Source: CAUZEO01 sp963578625
Lineage (GTDB): Bacteria > Verrucomicrobiota > Kiritimatiellia > SLOV01
DNA length: 47,722 nucleotides
Assembly (NCBI GenBank): GCA_963578625.1
Contig: CAUZEO010000005.1
Span: forward strand, 1-47,722
Direction of reading: 5' to 3'
The notes below the pieces were generated by a model. The model was not told the origin of the DNA, made no database searches, and saw nothing but the letters and a program-made list of their open reading frames with translations. Made by a program: the position numbers and the translations under genes. Below are positions 25,507 to 33,838 of this stretch, one piece after another. Within the stretch, counting starts at the first letter, position 1, and each line of letters opens with the position of its first letter.

Positions 25507-26642
25507 GCCGCGCTCCCTTCCGACAATTCCACCACCTTTTTCACAGCGCCGGAGAAGGATTCGGCGGGAATCAGGGGGGATCCTTCCAACATCGCCCGTC
25601 CTTCCACGGCGTTCGTGCCGCTGAGCCGGACCACGATCGGAACATCGATTTCGATGGCCTCGAATGCCTGTAGAATTCCCCTGGCGATGTCATCACAGCG
25701 GGTGATGCCGCCGAAAATATTGATCATAATGGCCTTGATGCCGCCCTTGCCTAGAATGAGGCGAAACGCATTGACGACTTTCTCAGGATTGGAGGATCCG
25801 CCCACATCCAGAAAGTTTGCGGGTTCGCCGCCGCAGAGCTTGATCATGTCCATGGTGGCCATAGCCAGGCCGGCGCCGTTGACCATGCACCCGATGTCCC
25901 CGTCGAGGTCGACATAACTGAGGCCTTTCTCTCTGGCCTCCACTTCGCTTGGATTCTCTTCATTCAAATCCCGCAGCGCCTCGATGTCCTCGTGCTTGAA
26001 GAGACCATTCTCGTCAAAATTAATTTTCCCGTCCAAGGCGAGAACGTCTCCGCTCACCGTAACCACCAGCGGATTAATCTCCGCCAGGGAGCAGTCTTTC
26101 TCGAGAAAGAGCAGGAAAAGCTTCTCCATGATATCGGTCACCGGCTCCACGGTGGCCGGGTCCTCAAACAGATTTCCAGCCAGGGTCCTGGCGGCATCCG
26201 CGGGAAATACGCCATCGGTAATCTCCACACGCAGGATTTTTTCCGGATGGGTCCTGGCGACTTCCTCGATCTCCACGCCCCCCTCGGCGCTGGCGATGAA
26301 AGTAACACCTTTAATTGCACGGTCAACGATGAGACCGAGGTAGGCTTCCCGATCGATGGAAGAGGCCGGCTCCACCAGGACCTTTCGTACGATGCTGCCT
26401 TTAATATTGAGTCCGAGAATTTCGGACGCCGCGGTCTCTGCCTCCTCCGGCGTCTGTGCAACCTTGACGCCGCCCGCCTTTCCCCGTCCACCGACGTGGA
26501 CCTGGGCCTTCACCGCGACAGGTCCTCCCGCCTCGCCGGCAAGCTTGCGAACCTCCGCAGCGGTCTCCGCGACCGCCCCGCGCGACACGACAATCCCGTA
26601 GTCGTGGAATAACTCTTTTGCCTGATATTCGTGGATTTTCAT
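25503..26642 (-). CDS. sucC: Succinyl-CoA synthetase beta subunit
   Basis: 379 residues. The ATP-grasp domain begins MKIHEYQAKELFHDYGI and carries VKAQVHVGGRGKAGGVK (about 44-60). EINPLVVT and LDGKINFDENGLF supply the metal site. The C-terminal domain has GCMVNGAGLAMATMDMI, NFLDVGGSS, INIFGGITRCDDIA and VRLSGTN. It is the first gene of sucC-sucD-lysA and diverges from the ferredoxin-linked oxidoreductase operon across a 244-base regulatory gap. Confidence 0.97.
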   Translation of the reverse strand: MKIHEYQAKELFHDYGIVVSRGAVAETAAEVRKLAGEAGGPVAVKAQVHVGGRGKAGGVKVAQTPEEAETAASEILGLNIKGSIVRKVLVEPASSIDREAYLGLIVDRAIKGVTFIASAEGGVEIEEVARTHPEKILRVEITDGVFPADAARTLAGNLFEDPATVEPVTDIMEKLFLLFLEKDCSLAEINPLVVTVSGDVLALDGKINFDENGLFKHEDIEALRDLNEENPSEVEAREKGLSYVDLDGDIGCMVNGAGLAMATMDMIKLCGGEPANFLDVGGSSNPEKVVNAFRLILGKGGIKAIMINIFGGITRCDDIARGILQAFEAIEIDVPIVVRLSGTNAVEGRAMLEGSPLIPAESFSGAVKKVVELSEGSAA

Positions 26643-26675
26643 TAAGTTTATTTGCGCCTTGTTGTGGCGCTGCGG

Positions 26676-26705
26676 ATCCTACGGGCCTACCGGAGAGGCC
26701 CGCAA
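26676..26705 (-). promoter_or_regulatory. Possible sigma-70-type promoter for sucC
   Basis: On the minus strand TTGCGG (26705-26700), an 18-base spacer and TAGGAT (26681-26676) lie 34 bases before the sucC ATG. The spacer is occupied by a perfect inverted repeat. Matches to consensus are moderate. Confidence 0.35.
26682..26702. promoter_or_regulatory. 21-bp palindrome, candidate operator shared by sucC and the ferredoxin-oxidoreductase operon
   Basis: CGGGCCT (26682-26688), 7 bases, AGGCCCG (26696-26702): perfect 7-bp arms. It fills the spacer of the sucC promoter candidate and lies about 36 bases upstream of the sigma-54 -24 element on the plus strand. There is no T-run on either side, so it is not a terminator. 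A second, smaller pair (GCGCC-N7-GGCGC, 26654-26670) with the same spacer lies closer to sucC. Confidence 0.45.
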
Positions 26706-26736
26706 GTGTATTCTCCAGATCCCGGGATTTAGATCT

Positions 26737-26755
26737 TTGGCACTCCCTATGCTTT
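26737..26755 (+). promoter_or_regulatory. Sigma-54 (-24/-12) promoter for the GltD-like/KorAB-like operon
   Basis: TTGGCAC, five bases, ATGCTTTT. The -24 half TGGCAC is a perfect match. The GG (26739-26740) and GC (26751-26752) are exactly 10 bases apart, and the T-rich bases after GC are typical. The predicted start is about 120 bases before the GTG at 26887. The -12 half reads ATGC instead of TTGC. Confidence 0.6.
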
Positions 26756-26886
26756 TCTCTCGCTTATCCGAGGTTGGTCCTTTATAGAACCCGTTTTGTT
26801 TTCGCCTGCAAAGGAACTGTGTAGACATTCATGAACTGCCTTGTCGTATCATTGCTGAAGCGCTCGCTTCGCCATAAGTTGTTGCC

Positions 26887-28677
26887 GTGGAACCGACAGA
26901 TATTTCTAATCCTGACTACTTCCACAAGGTCGTAGATTGCCAGTGGGCCTGCCCCGCGCACACGGATGTTCCCGAATACATCCGGTTCATTGCACAGGGC
27001 CGATTCACGGACGCCTACATGGTAAACCGGGAGTCCAACATTTTTCCCGGCATTCTCGGCCGCGTCTGCGACCGGCCCTGCGAACCCGCATGCCGCCGGG
27101 TCCGGGTCGATGAAAAACCCGTCGCCATCTGCCGGCTCAAACGCGTGGCCGGCGACCTCAAAGGCGAAATTGACCATCGCCTGCCGATCGTACCCGAACA
27201 AAAAAACGGAAAACGGGTGGCCCTCATCGGCGCCGGATGTGCCTCGCTCACCGTCGCGAACGACCTCCTGCCCCTCGGGTATGAAATTGTCCTGTTCGAG
27301 AAACTCAAGAAGACCGGCGGGCTGATGCGCACCAACATCCCCACGTTCCGCCTTCCCGCCCGGGTACTCGACGAGGAGATCAACACCATTGTCGATATGG
27401 GTGTCGACCTCCGGCTTGGCGAAGGCATCGACAGCCTCAAGGAGTTGCTGACGGAAGGCTTCGACGCCATATTCGTCGGCACCGGAGCACCACTGGGGCG
27501 CAACCTGGACCTGCCCGGCCGATACGAGACCGATCAGATATTCGTCGGAATCCAGTGGCTGGAATCAATCGCCTTCGGCCACACCGACTCCATCGGCGAA
27601 CGCTGCGTGATTATTGGAGGGGGAAACACTGCAATGGACTGCTGCCGAAGCTCGTTGCGGCTCGGTGGCAAAGAAGTGAAAGTCATCGCCCGCAAGCCCA
27701 TGAATTTGCTCAAGGCGTCAGACTGGGAGTTGGAAGGCGCGGTGGAAGAGCGGGTTGAAATTATTTGCAACTACTCCCCGGAAGAATACATGGTCGAAAA
27801 TGGGAACCTGACCGGGGTCCGATTCACGGAAGTAGAGTGGCACGAAGATGTGGAAGGAAAGCTGCGCTCCACCACGATCGGCGAAAAAATATTCCCCTGC
27901 GACTCGGTGATTCTCGCGATCGGCCAGGAAAATGTCTTTGATTTCATTGAGCGGGATATCGGGATCAAATTTAACCGCTGGGATGTCCCGGAAGTCGACA
28001 AGGTCACCATGCAATCCACGCGGCCGGAAGTATTTTTCGGTGGAGATGCGGCGTTCGGCCCGCTCAATATCATCTGGGCTGTCGAGCACGGGCACCAGGC
28101 TGCGATTTCCATCCACAATTATTGCCGGAGCGTGCCGCTGACCGAGCGGCCCCCGCACACCATGAACCTGGGCAGCACGAAGATGGGCCTGCACGAATGG
28201 AGCTACAGCAATGACTTCGACCCGACGGCTCGGCGAAACATGCCCGCGGTTTCGCTCAAGGACCGCTTCGAAAAACTCGACATCGAAGTCGAGGAGGGCT
28301 ACACAGCGGAACAAACGGCCCAGGAAGTCGAGCGCTGCCTCAATTGCGACATCCAAACGGTATTCGAAACCAAGCTATGCATCGAATGCGACGCCTGTAT
28401 CGATGTCTGCCCCGTGAATTGCCTTACCATCACGGACGGCGGATCCGAAGACAAAATCCGGAACCGGCTCAACTCGCCTGCGATGAACCAGGAACAGGAC
28501 ATCTACGTTTCCTCCGCTCTGCCCCAAACGGGAAAAGTCATGGTCAAGGATGAGAACGTTTGCGTGCACTGCGGACTGTGCGCGGAACGATGCCCGACCG
28601 GCGCCTGGGACATGCAGAAATTCACGCTCAACATCCCGTACGCCTCCGATCTCCCATGCTCAAAAGTAACGACGTAA
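26887..28677 (+). CDS. GltD-like FAD/NAD(P)-dependent oxidoreductase with C-terminal 2x[4Fe-4S] ferredoxin domain
   Basis: 596 residues. The N-terminal Cys-rich domain of glutamate-synthase small subunit type (CQWACPAHTDVPEYIR, then GRVCDRPCEPACRR) holds iron-sulfur ligands. The FAD motif is VALIGAGCASLTVANDL (about 112) and the NAD(P) motif is CVIIGGGNTAMDCCRSSLRLG (about 239). The C-terminal ferredoxin domain has CIECDACIDVCPVNC and CVHCGLCAERCPTG. The fusion could pass electrons between NAD(P) and ferredoxin. The next gene, encoding a 2-oxoacid:ferredoxin oxidoreductase subunit, overlaps by 22 bases, so this is its likely redox partner rather than a glutamate synthase subunit; no gltB is nearby. 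GTG is the only usable start after the in-frame stop at 26875. Confidence 0.9.
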   Translation: MEPTDISNPDYFHKVVDCQWACPAHTDVPEYIRFIAQGRFTDAYMVNRESNIFPGILGRVCDRPCEPACRRVRVDEKPVAICRLKRVAGDLKGEIDHRLPIVPEQKNGKRVALIGAGCASLTVANDLLPLGYEIVLFEKLKKTGGLMRTNIPTFRLPARVLDEEINTIVDMGVDLRLGEGIDSLKELLTEGFDAIFVGTGAPLGRNLDLPGRYETDQIFVGIQWLESIAFGHTDSIGERCVIIGGGNTAMDCCRSSLRLGGKEVKVIARKPMNLLKASDWELEGAVEERVEIICNYSPEEYMVENGNLTGVRFTEVEWHEDVEGKLRSTTIGEKIFPCDSVILAIGQENVFDFIERDIGIKFNRWDVPEVDKVTMQSTRPEVFFGGDAAFGPLNIIWAVEHGHQAAISIHNYCRSVPLTERPPHTMNLGSTKMGLHEWSYSNDFDPTARRNMPAVSLKDRFEKLDIEVEEGYTAEQTAQEVERCLNCDIQTVFETKLCIECDACIDVCPVNCLTITDGGSEDKIRNRLNSPAMNQEQDIYVSSALPQTGKVMVKDENVCVHCGLCAERCPTGAWDMQKFTLNIPYASDLPCSKVTT

Positions 28678-30464
28678 TCGCCAACGACTTCGTCATTAAA
28701 GTGGCGAACGTCAACGGAACCGGATCTTCCAGTGCCAACAGCCTGCTGATGAAGTCCATCTTCCACATGGGCGTTCCCGTCATCGGCAAAAACTACTTCC
28801 CGTCCAACATTCAGGGACTTCCCACATGGTATGAGATTCGCGTCAGCAAGGACGGATACGTCTCACGGTCCGGTCGCGTCGACATCATGGTGTCGATGAA
28901 CGCGCAGACCTACCTGCAGGACCGGGATGAGGTGAGTTCGGGAGGATACCTTCTGTATGACTCGAGCTGGCCCCGGGAGGACCGGCTTGCGCGCAACGAC
29001 ATCACCTTGCTGGGTGTTCCGCTCTCCAGAATCTGCAACGAGGCGTTTACCAGCGCGCGGGCCCGGATCCTGATGAAGAATATCACCTACGTAGGCGCGC
29101 TGTCGGCTCTGCTCAACATCGACCACGACGTCATTAGCGATCAGCTGAAGAGGACCTTCGCGGGGAAGGAACACCTGTTCGAGGCGAACATGAAAGCCAT
29201 CCAACTGGGTCACGACTATGCCATCAAGAATTTCAGTTGCCCCCTTCGGTTTCGGGTCGAGCCGCTGGACTATACCGCAGACCTCATGATGATCGACGGG
29301 AACACGGCGGCGGCGCTCGGTTGCGTGTACGCGGGAGCTACGTTAGGCGCGTGGTACCCCATCACCCCGTCGACCTCCCTCATGGACGGGTTCACCAAGT
29401 TTTGTGAGAAGTTCCGGATAGATCCCGTCACCGGGAAGAAAAAGTATTGTATCATCCAGGCGGAAGATGAACTCGCCGCAATCGGGATGACCATCGGCGC
29501 CGGCTGGAACGGAGCCCGGGCATTTACCTGCACCAGCGGGCCAGGCATCTCCCTGATGTCGGAATTTCTCGGCTTCGGGTACTACGCGGAAGTGCCCACC
29601 GTGGTCTTCGACGTCCAGCGGGTCGGCCCCTCCACCGGAATGCCCACCCGCACGCAGCAGTCCGACATCTTGAGTTGCGCTTTCGCATCCCACGGCGATA
29701 CCCGCCACGTACTCCTGTTCCCCGCCTACCCGGAGGAATGTTTTTATTTTTCTCTTGAGGCATTCGACCTGGCGGAACGCCTGCAAACTCCGGTGATCGT
29801 GCTGTCCGATCTGGACATCGGCATGAATGACTGGCCCTGCCCGAAACTTACCTGGGCCCCGTCCTACAAGCCCGACCGCGGCAAGGTTCTGGACGAGGAG
29901 GAACTGGAACACCTTGAAGATTTTTACCGGTACCAGGACACCGACGGCGACGGTATTTGCTTCCGTACGTTTCCCGGGGTTCATCCGCGCGGCAGTTTCT
30001 TCACCCGGGGTTCCGGCCACAACCAATACGGAGGCTATACCGAGGATCCGGAGGAGTACCAGCAAGTGCTCGACCGCCTGCGGCGAAAATGGGAAACCGC
30101 GAAAAAATTTGTGCCCGAACCATTGGTGCAGACCCAACCGGGCGCCAAATCCGCCATCATCGCACTGGGCAGCAGCGACGGAGCCGTGCAGGAAGTTCTC
30201 GAACACGCTGATCAACCGCTGGATTACATGCGGATCCGGGCGTTTCCCTTCTCCGACGGCGTTCAGGAATTTATCGACACCCATGAAAGAATCTTTGTCG
30301 TAGAACAAAACCGGGACGCACAGTTGAAGACCTTGTTGACGGTGGAACTGAACATAGACAAGCGTAAGTTGATTTCGGTGCTGCACTATGATGGGTTCCC
30401 GATCGGGTCCGACCATGTTCTCGCGGGCCTCAACGGACTGTTGAAAGAGAGCGTCAGGGTATGA
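28656..30464 (+). CDS. 2-oxoacid:ferredoxin oxidoreductase, fused gamma-alpha subunit (KorA-like)
   Basis: 602 residues. The N-terminal gamma domain (about 1-190) has VNGTGSSSANSLLMKSIFHMG and NYFPSNIQGLPTWYEIRVS. The alpha/pyrimidine domain follows: GNTAAALGCVYAGATLGAWYP, ITPSTSLMD, QAEDELAAIGMTIGAGWNGAR, TCTSGPGISLMSEFLGFG, and VFDVQRVGPSTGMPTRTQQ. This gamma-alpha fusion paired with a separate beta subunit is the layout of KorAB of mycobacteria and similar 2-oxoglutarate:ferredoxin oxidoreductases. The exact substrate (2-oxoglutarate, pyruvate or branched-chain oxoacid) is not proven by sequence. ATG 28656 is chosen because conserved sequence begins there. Confidence 0.92.
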   Translation: MLKSNDVIANDFVIKVANVNGTGSSSANSLLMKSIFHMGVPVIGKNYFPSNIQGLPTWYEIRVSKDGYVSRSGRVDIMVSMNAQTYLQDRDEVSSGGYLLYDSSWPREDRLARNDITLLGVPLSRICNEAFTSARARILMKNITYVGALSALLNIDHDVISDQLKRTFAGKEHLFEANMKAIQLGHDYAIKNFSCPLRFRVEPLDYTADLMMIDGNTAAALGCVYAGATLGAWYPITPSTSLMDGFTKFCEKFRIDPVTGKKKYCIIQAEDELAAIGMTIGAGWNGARAFTCTSGPGISLMSEFLGFGYYAEVPTVVFDVQRVGPSTGMPTRTQQSDILSCAFASHGDTRHVLLFPAYPEECFYFSLEAFDLAERLQTPVIVLSDLDIGMNDWPCPKLTWAPSYKPDRGKVLDEEELEHLEDFYRYQDTDGDGICFRTFPGVHPRGSFFTRGSGHNQYGGYTEDPEEYQQVLDRLRRKWETAKKFVPEPLVQTQPGAKSAIIALGSSDGAVQEVLEHADQPLDYMRIRAFPFSDGVQEFIDTHERIFVVEQNRDAQLKTLLTVELNIDKRKLISVLHYDGFPIGSDHVLAGLNGLLKESVRV

Positions 30465-31516
30465 GCTACATTTCCAAACCCAGGGTCCCCTACGCGGGCA
30501 TCAAACGGAACAAGCTGGGGCTCACGATCCGGGACTACGAAGGCGGCATGTCCACCCTGTGTGCGGGTTGCGGTCACGACTCGATCACCGCGGCGCTTGT
30601 TCAGGCGTTCTTCGAACTCGAAGTCGCCCCGCACCAGGTGGCGAAACTGAGCGGTATCGGCTGCTCGTCGAAAACCCCGGCGTATTTCCTGGACGGTGCC
30701 CACGGACTGAATGCGGTCCACGGCCGCATGCCCGCGATCGCCACCGGCGCAAACGCGGCGAACCGAAATCTTTATTACGTCGGCGTATCGGGAGACGGAG
30801 ATTCTTTATCCATTGGAATCGGCCAGTTTGCGCACGCGATCCGGCGCAATGTAAACATGCTTTACATCATCGAGAATAACGGCGTGTACGGTTTAACAAA
30901 GGGACAGTTTTCCGCGTCCGCAGACATTGGATCCACGGCGAAGAAGGGAGAACAGAACCAGAATCTGCCAATCGACCCGGTCGTTTTAGCACTCAGTGTC
31001 GGCGCGACCTATGTTGCGCGCAGTTTTTCGGGGGACAAGGATCAACTGATCCCGATACTAAAGGGAGGCCTGATGCATCAGGGCTTCGCCCTCATTGATG
31101 TGATTTCCCCCTGTGTGACCTTTAACGACCACGCAGGCTCCACCAAGAGCTACGCACACACCCGAGAGCACATCCACGAGACCGTTCGCAGCGATTTTGT
31201 CCCGCCCGCCGAAGCGATCGAAATCGAATACCAGAAAGGATCCGTGACTCCAGTGCGCCTGCATGACGGCAGCCACATCCTGCTAAGAAAAGTCGCGCCC
31301 GAATTCAGCGCGGAAAGCCGGTCCGAAACCGTCTCATATATCGAAAAACATCAAGCAAAGGGCGAAATTGTGACCGGCCTGCTCTTTCTGGATGAGGGGC
31401 CCGGCGACCTGCACGAGACCAGCGACACAACGGAGCAGCCTCTGTGCGCAATTGAGTACGACTCGCTCTGTCCCGGGGAATCCGGCCTGGAAGACGTCTA
31501 CCGTATATACCGATAG
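30461..31516 (+). CDS. 2-oxoacid:ferredoxin oxidoreductase beta subunit (KorB-like, thiamine diphosphate-binding)
   Basis: 351 residues. CAGCGHDSITAALVQAF (about 33-49), KLSGIGCSSKTPAYFL, GRMPAIATGANAANRNL, the thiamine-diphosphate/Mg motif VSGDGDSLSIGIGQFAHAIRRN with the downstream NNGVYGLTKGQ, and ISPCVTFNDH are family signatures. It pairs with the gamma-alpha protein (4-base ATGA overlap) to oxidise an oxoacid to acyl-CoA and CO2 with reduction of an iron-sulfur carrier, presumably the ferredoxin domain of the GltD-like protein. The C-terminal 60 residues are less conserved. Confidence 0.93.
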   Translation: MSYISKPRVPYAGIKRNKLGLTIRDYEGGMSTLCAGCGHDSITAALVQAFFELEVAPHQVAKLSGIGCSSKTPAYFLDGAHGLNAVHGRMPAIATGANAANRNLYYVGVSGDGDSLSIGIGQFAHAIRRNVNMLYIIENNGVYGLTKGQFSASADIGSTAKKGEQNQNLPIDPVVLALSVGATYVARSFSGDKDQLIPILKGGLMHQGFALIDVISPCVTFNDHAGSTKSYAHTREHIHETVRSDFVPPAEAIEIEYQKGSVTPVRLHDGSHILLRKVAPEFSAESRSETVSYIEKHQAKGEIVTGLLFLDEGPGDLHETSDTTEQPLCAIEYDSLCPGESGLEDVYRIYR

Positions 31517-31605
31517 CGTTCGCGCAAATCGCCTTGCATCCGGAGTGCTGGGTGACCACAATACTGCGCTTTATTCACGTAACCATCTGATTGATCGGGG
31601 GTTCC

Positions 31606-33591
31606 ATGATGAACGAGGAACAGGGCAGTCACGAAACAACTAGTTCGGCAAACCGGACTTGGATCATTGCAGGCCTGATCGTCCTGGCAGTCGCGGGTCT
31701 GCGTACGATCACTCAGGGGTCAACCTGGCTTCACCTTGCCACCGGCAAATTTGTGTCCGGCAACGGAATCCCACGGACGGCATCGTGGAGCCTCACCGGC
31801 GGGGACGAATCCTGGATCGCCGATACCTGGCTATACGATCTGATTCTCTACAAGTTGTGGGCCGTCGGGCCCGGGGCGGCGACTTTTGTGCATATTGCCT
31901 TGGCCGTGGCAGCCTTCATTCTGCTCCTGCCTACGGCAATACAATACAGCCGCGGCGTCGCTCCTGCGCTTGGGCTCATGCTCTGCACCTGGTTGATTCT
32001 TCCGACCTTTGAGATCTCCCCCCGAATCTTCTCGCTGATTTTCCCTGCTTTATTCCTGGCGGTTCTGACGAAACAACGTCCCGCCTGGGCATTCTGGCTT
32101 ACACTTCTTGTTGGGCAAGTGCTGTGGACCAACATTCACGGATCGTTTCTGGTCGGCCCCCTGCTTTGTGCTGCTTTTGCGCTGCAAGTGTCCCGCGTCA
32201 AGTCGGGCCCGTATTCGGTGAAGCAGCTCCTGGCGGCGACCGGACTGACCGCGCTGGTCACCCTGGCAAATCCCTACGGCCCGGCTTTACACGGCCACAT
32301 CGCTACCCTGACGTTCGCCCCTGGATTTGCACACGGCATGGAATGGATCTCACCGTTCCATACCCATTTCGGAAATGCTCTCCTCAAAAACCTCACCACG
32401 GCGATTCTCGTCGTGGGTGCGATTGGCCTGGCGACCTATCGCCAAAAGCTCCCCCTGGCCCTGACATGCATAGCGATCGCCGCCGCCTCAACCACCATGT
32501 TCAGCAAGGGCACGAGCGTCAGTATCTTCATCCCGATGATGTCACTTCTCACCTTCCCCTTCATCTGCTTGAGCATCTCTGCCGGCACCGAAGTGATCAC
32601 CCGCAAACTAGAGAATTCCGGGTTGCCTGAGCGTGCATTGTCGATGGTTGGGTCAGGCATCGCTTCGACTGTGTTTGTTGTTTCGATCGGCATGATCTTT
32701 TCCAACCAGTACTATCGGGTGATCGGAAGCGCGGCGGCCTTCGGGCTTGGCGTAAATTCCGACACCGTTCCATCCCGGGCTGCGGAGGTGATTGGACACG
32801 TATCCTTTCCCGAGCGAGCCGCAAATCTGCCGATCGACGGCGGATACCTCGCGTACCAGTTTCCCGCCCGGAAAATTTTTGCCGATCAGCGCCCGCGCGG
32901 GCATGATGCCGATTTCTACGCCGGCCTCGGGAATGCGCTTGCGTCCAGTTCAGAGCAGGCCCAAAAATTCTGGCTAGAGCACGATGTCGACGCGATCATA
33001 TTGAATACCGTGCATTACGGCGGAAGTTCGGCTCTGGTACCGCTTCTGAGCGCCGGACCGTGGCGTCTGCTATATTTTGACGGCACCACCGCCATCCTCG
33101 TGCGCAACAAGCCGGAGTATGCTGCGATCCTTGGCGACGTTTCCATCCGGCAGGCAGGCCTGGATGCCATCGAAGAGGCACACATATCCTACCGCGAATC
33201 GATACGGAGCCCGATCGGAGCGCCAATCAACGCCCGCCTCGTGGGTGCGGGCACCGCATTCTTCCTTTTGCAGCAGTACCGGGAAGCCTACGCCGCGCTG
33301 GAACCGGTCGTCCTCAATGCGCCCGCCTTCGACAGCGGCTGGTACATGCTCGGAGTGTCGCAACTAAAAACAGGAATGGATGAGCGCGCCGTCTCGTCCC
33401 TTGAGCAGGCCTGCGACGGGCAGCCGAAATCCGTGATGGCCTGGTTGTGGTTGAGCCAGGCGTACGCCAACGCCGGAAAAGATTCGCCCGCAGCGGTCGC
33501 GTTTGCACGGGCATCGGACCTGAGTCCCGAGGAGGCTCGCAAATTCGGCGATCCGGTAGGTGCCGGCACAGGATTGCCCCCCAGGCCCTAA
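31606..33591 (+). CDS. Polytopic membrane protein with C-terminal TPR-like repeats
   Basis: About 661 residues, function unknown. After a polar start come about ten hydrophobic helices (roughly 15-355). The first periplasmic loop carries GSTWLHLATGKFVSGNGIP and ESWIADTWLYDLI. This W-HLATG...IP...W-x(4)-WL pattern is seen in GT-C-like or polysaccharide-related membrane proteins of PVC bacteria. A soluble part (about 380-500) contains NLPIDGGYLAYQF, and the last 120 residues look like TPR helices (YREAYAALEPVVLNAP, GWYMLGVSQLKTG). ATG 31606 or 31609 is preferred over TTG 31591. A terminator and the nusA promoter region follow. Confidence 0.8.
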   Translation: MMNEEQGSHETTSSANRTWIIAGLIVLAVAGLRTITQGSTWLHLATGKFVSGNGIPRTASWSLTGGDESWIADTWLYDLILYKLWAVGPGAATFVHIALAVAAFILLLPTAIQYSRGVAPALGLMLCTWLILPTFEISPRIFSLIFPALFLAVLTKQRPAWAFWLTLLVGQVLWTNIHGSFLVGPLLCAAFALQVSRVKSGPYSVKQLLAATGLTALVTLANPYGPALHGHIATLTFAPGFAHGMEWISPFHTHFGNALLKNLTTAILVVGAIGLATYRQKLPLALTCIAIAAASTTMFSKGTSVSIFIPMMSLLTFPFICLSISAGTEVITRKLENSGLPERALSMVGSGIASTVFVVSIGMIFSNQYYRVIGSAAAFGLGVNSDTVPSRAAEVIGHVSFPERAANLPIDGGYLAYQFPARKIFADQRPRGHDADFYAGLGNALASSSEQAQKFWLEHDVDAIILNTVHYGGSSALVPLLSAGPWRLLYFDGTTAILVRNKPEYAAILGDVSIRQAGLDAIEEAHISYRESIRSPIGAPINARLVGAGTAFFLLQQYREAYAALEPVVLNAPAFDSGWYMLGVSQLKTGMDERAVSSLEQACDGQPKSVMAWLWLSQAYANAGKDSPAAVAFARASDLSPEEARKFGDPVGAGTGLPPRP

Positions 33592-33661
33592 AAACCAAGC
33601 ATTCGGGCGGTTTTCGGGTTTCTCCCAAAATCACCATTATTTTATAGAATCTACCAAGGGC

Positions 33662-33690
33662 TTGACGCCGAGATGCCCCTTCTTTAGTGT
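33662..33690 (+). promoter_or_regulatory. Possible sigma-70-type promoter of the nusA operon
   Basis: TTGACG (33662-33667), 17 bases, TAGTGT (33685-33690). The -35 is near consensus; the -10 is weak. It lies 149 bases before the nusA ATG and upstream of the terminator at 33723-33748. Confidence 0.4.
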
Positions 33691-33722
33691 TCGGGCGCTC
33701 TTAACATCGCGAAGTGTGAAGC

Positions 33723-33748
33723 GGCGGGCTACGGCCCGCTCTTTTTAT
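33723..33748 (+). terminator. Intrinsic terminator with UACG tetraloop, in the nusA leader
   Basis: GCGGGC (33724-33729, G-T extension at 33723) pairs with GCCCGC (33734-33739) around a TACG loop, an especially stable C(UNCG)G tetraloop, followed by TCTTTTTAT. It either ends the upstream membrane-protein transcript or, lying after the promoter candidate at 33662, acts as a leader attenuator for nusA. A further 6-bp hairpin (33796-33814) stands just before the nusA ribosome-binding site. Confidence 0.8.
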
Positions 33749-33838
33749 CTCGGCGGGGTATGGTCGTGCGAGCGCGGGCACAAAATACTCAGGTTCGGCG
33801 TCGGCAAAACGCCGGGCTGGGCGAAATGAGGCGCAATA

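Noticed and set aside
24079..25917. A 612-codon plus-strand frame antisense to lysA and sucD
   Set aside because: It spans parts of three genes and a repeat with no recognisable domain; lysA, sucD and sucC are certain.
26654..26670. GCGCC-N7-GGCGC as an NtrC binding site
   Set aside because: The spacer is 7 rather than the 5 bases of NtrC sites and the arms do not match TGCACC; kept only as a minor inverted repeat in the sucC leader.
29343..30416. A 357-codon frame antisense to the KorA-like gene
   Set aside because: No family resemblance; composition is that of a shadow of the GC-rich coding strand.
33750..33838. An initiator tRNA before nusA as in E. coli metY
   Set aside because: The sequence cannot be folded into a cloverleaf; only a 6-bp hairpin is present.
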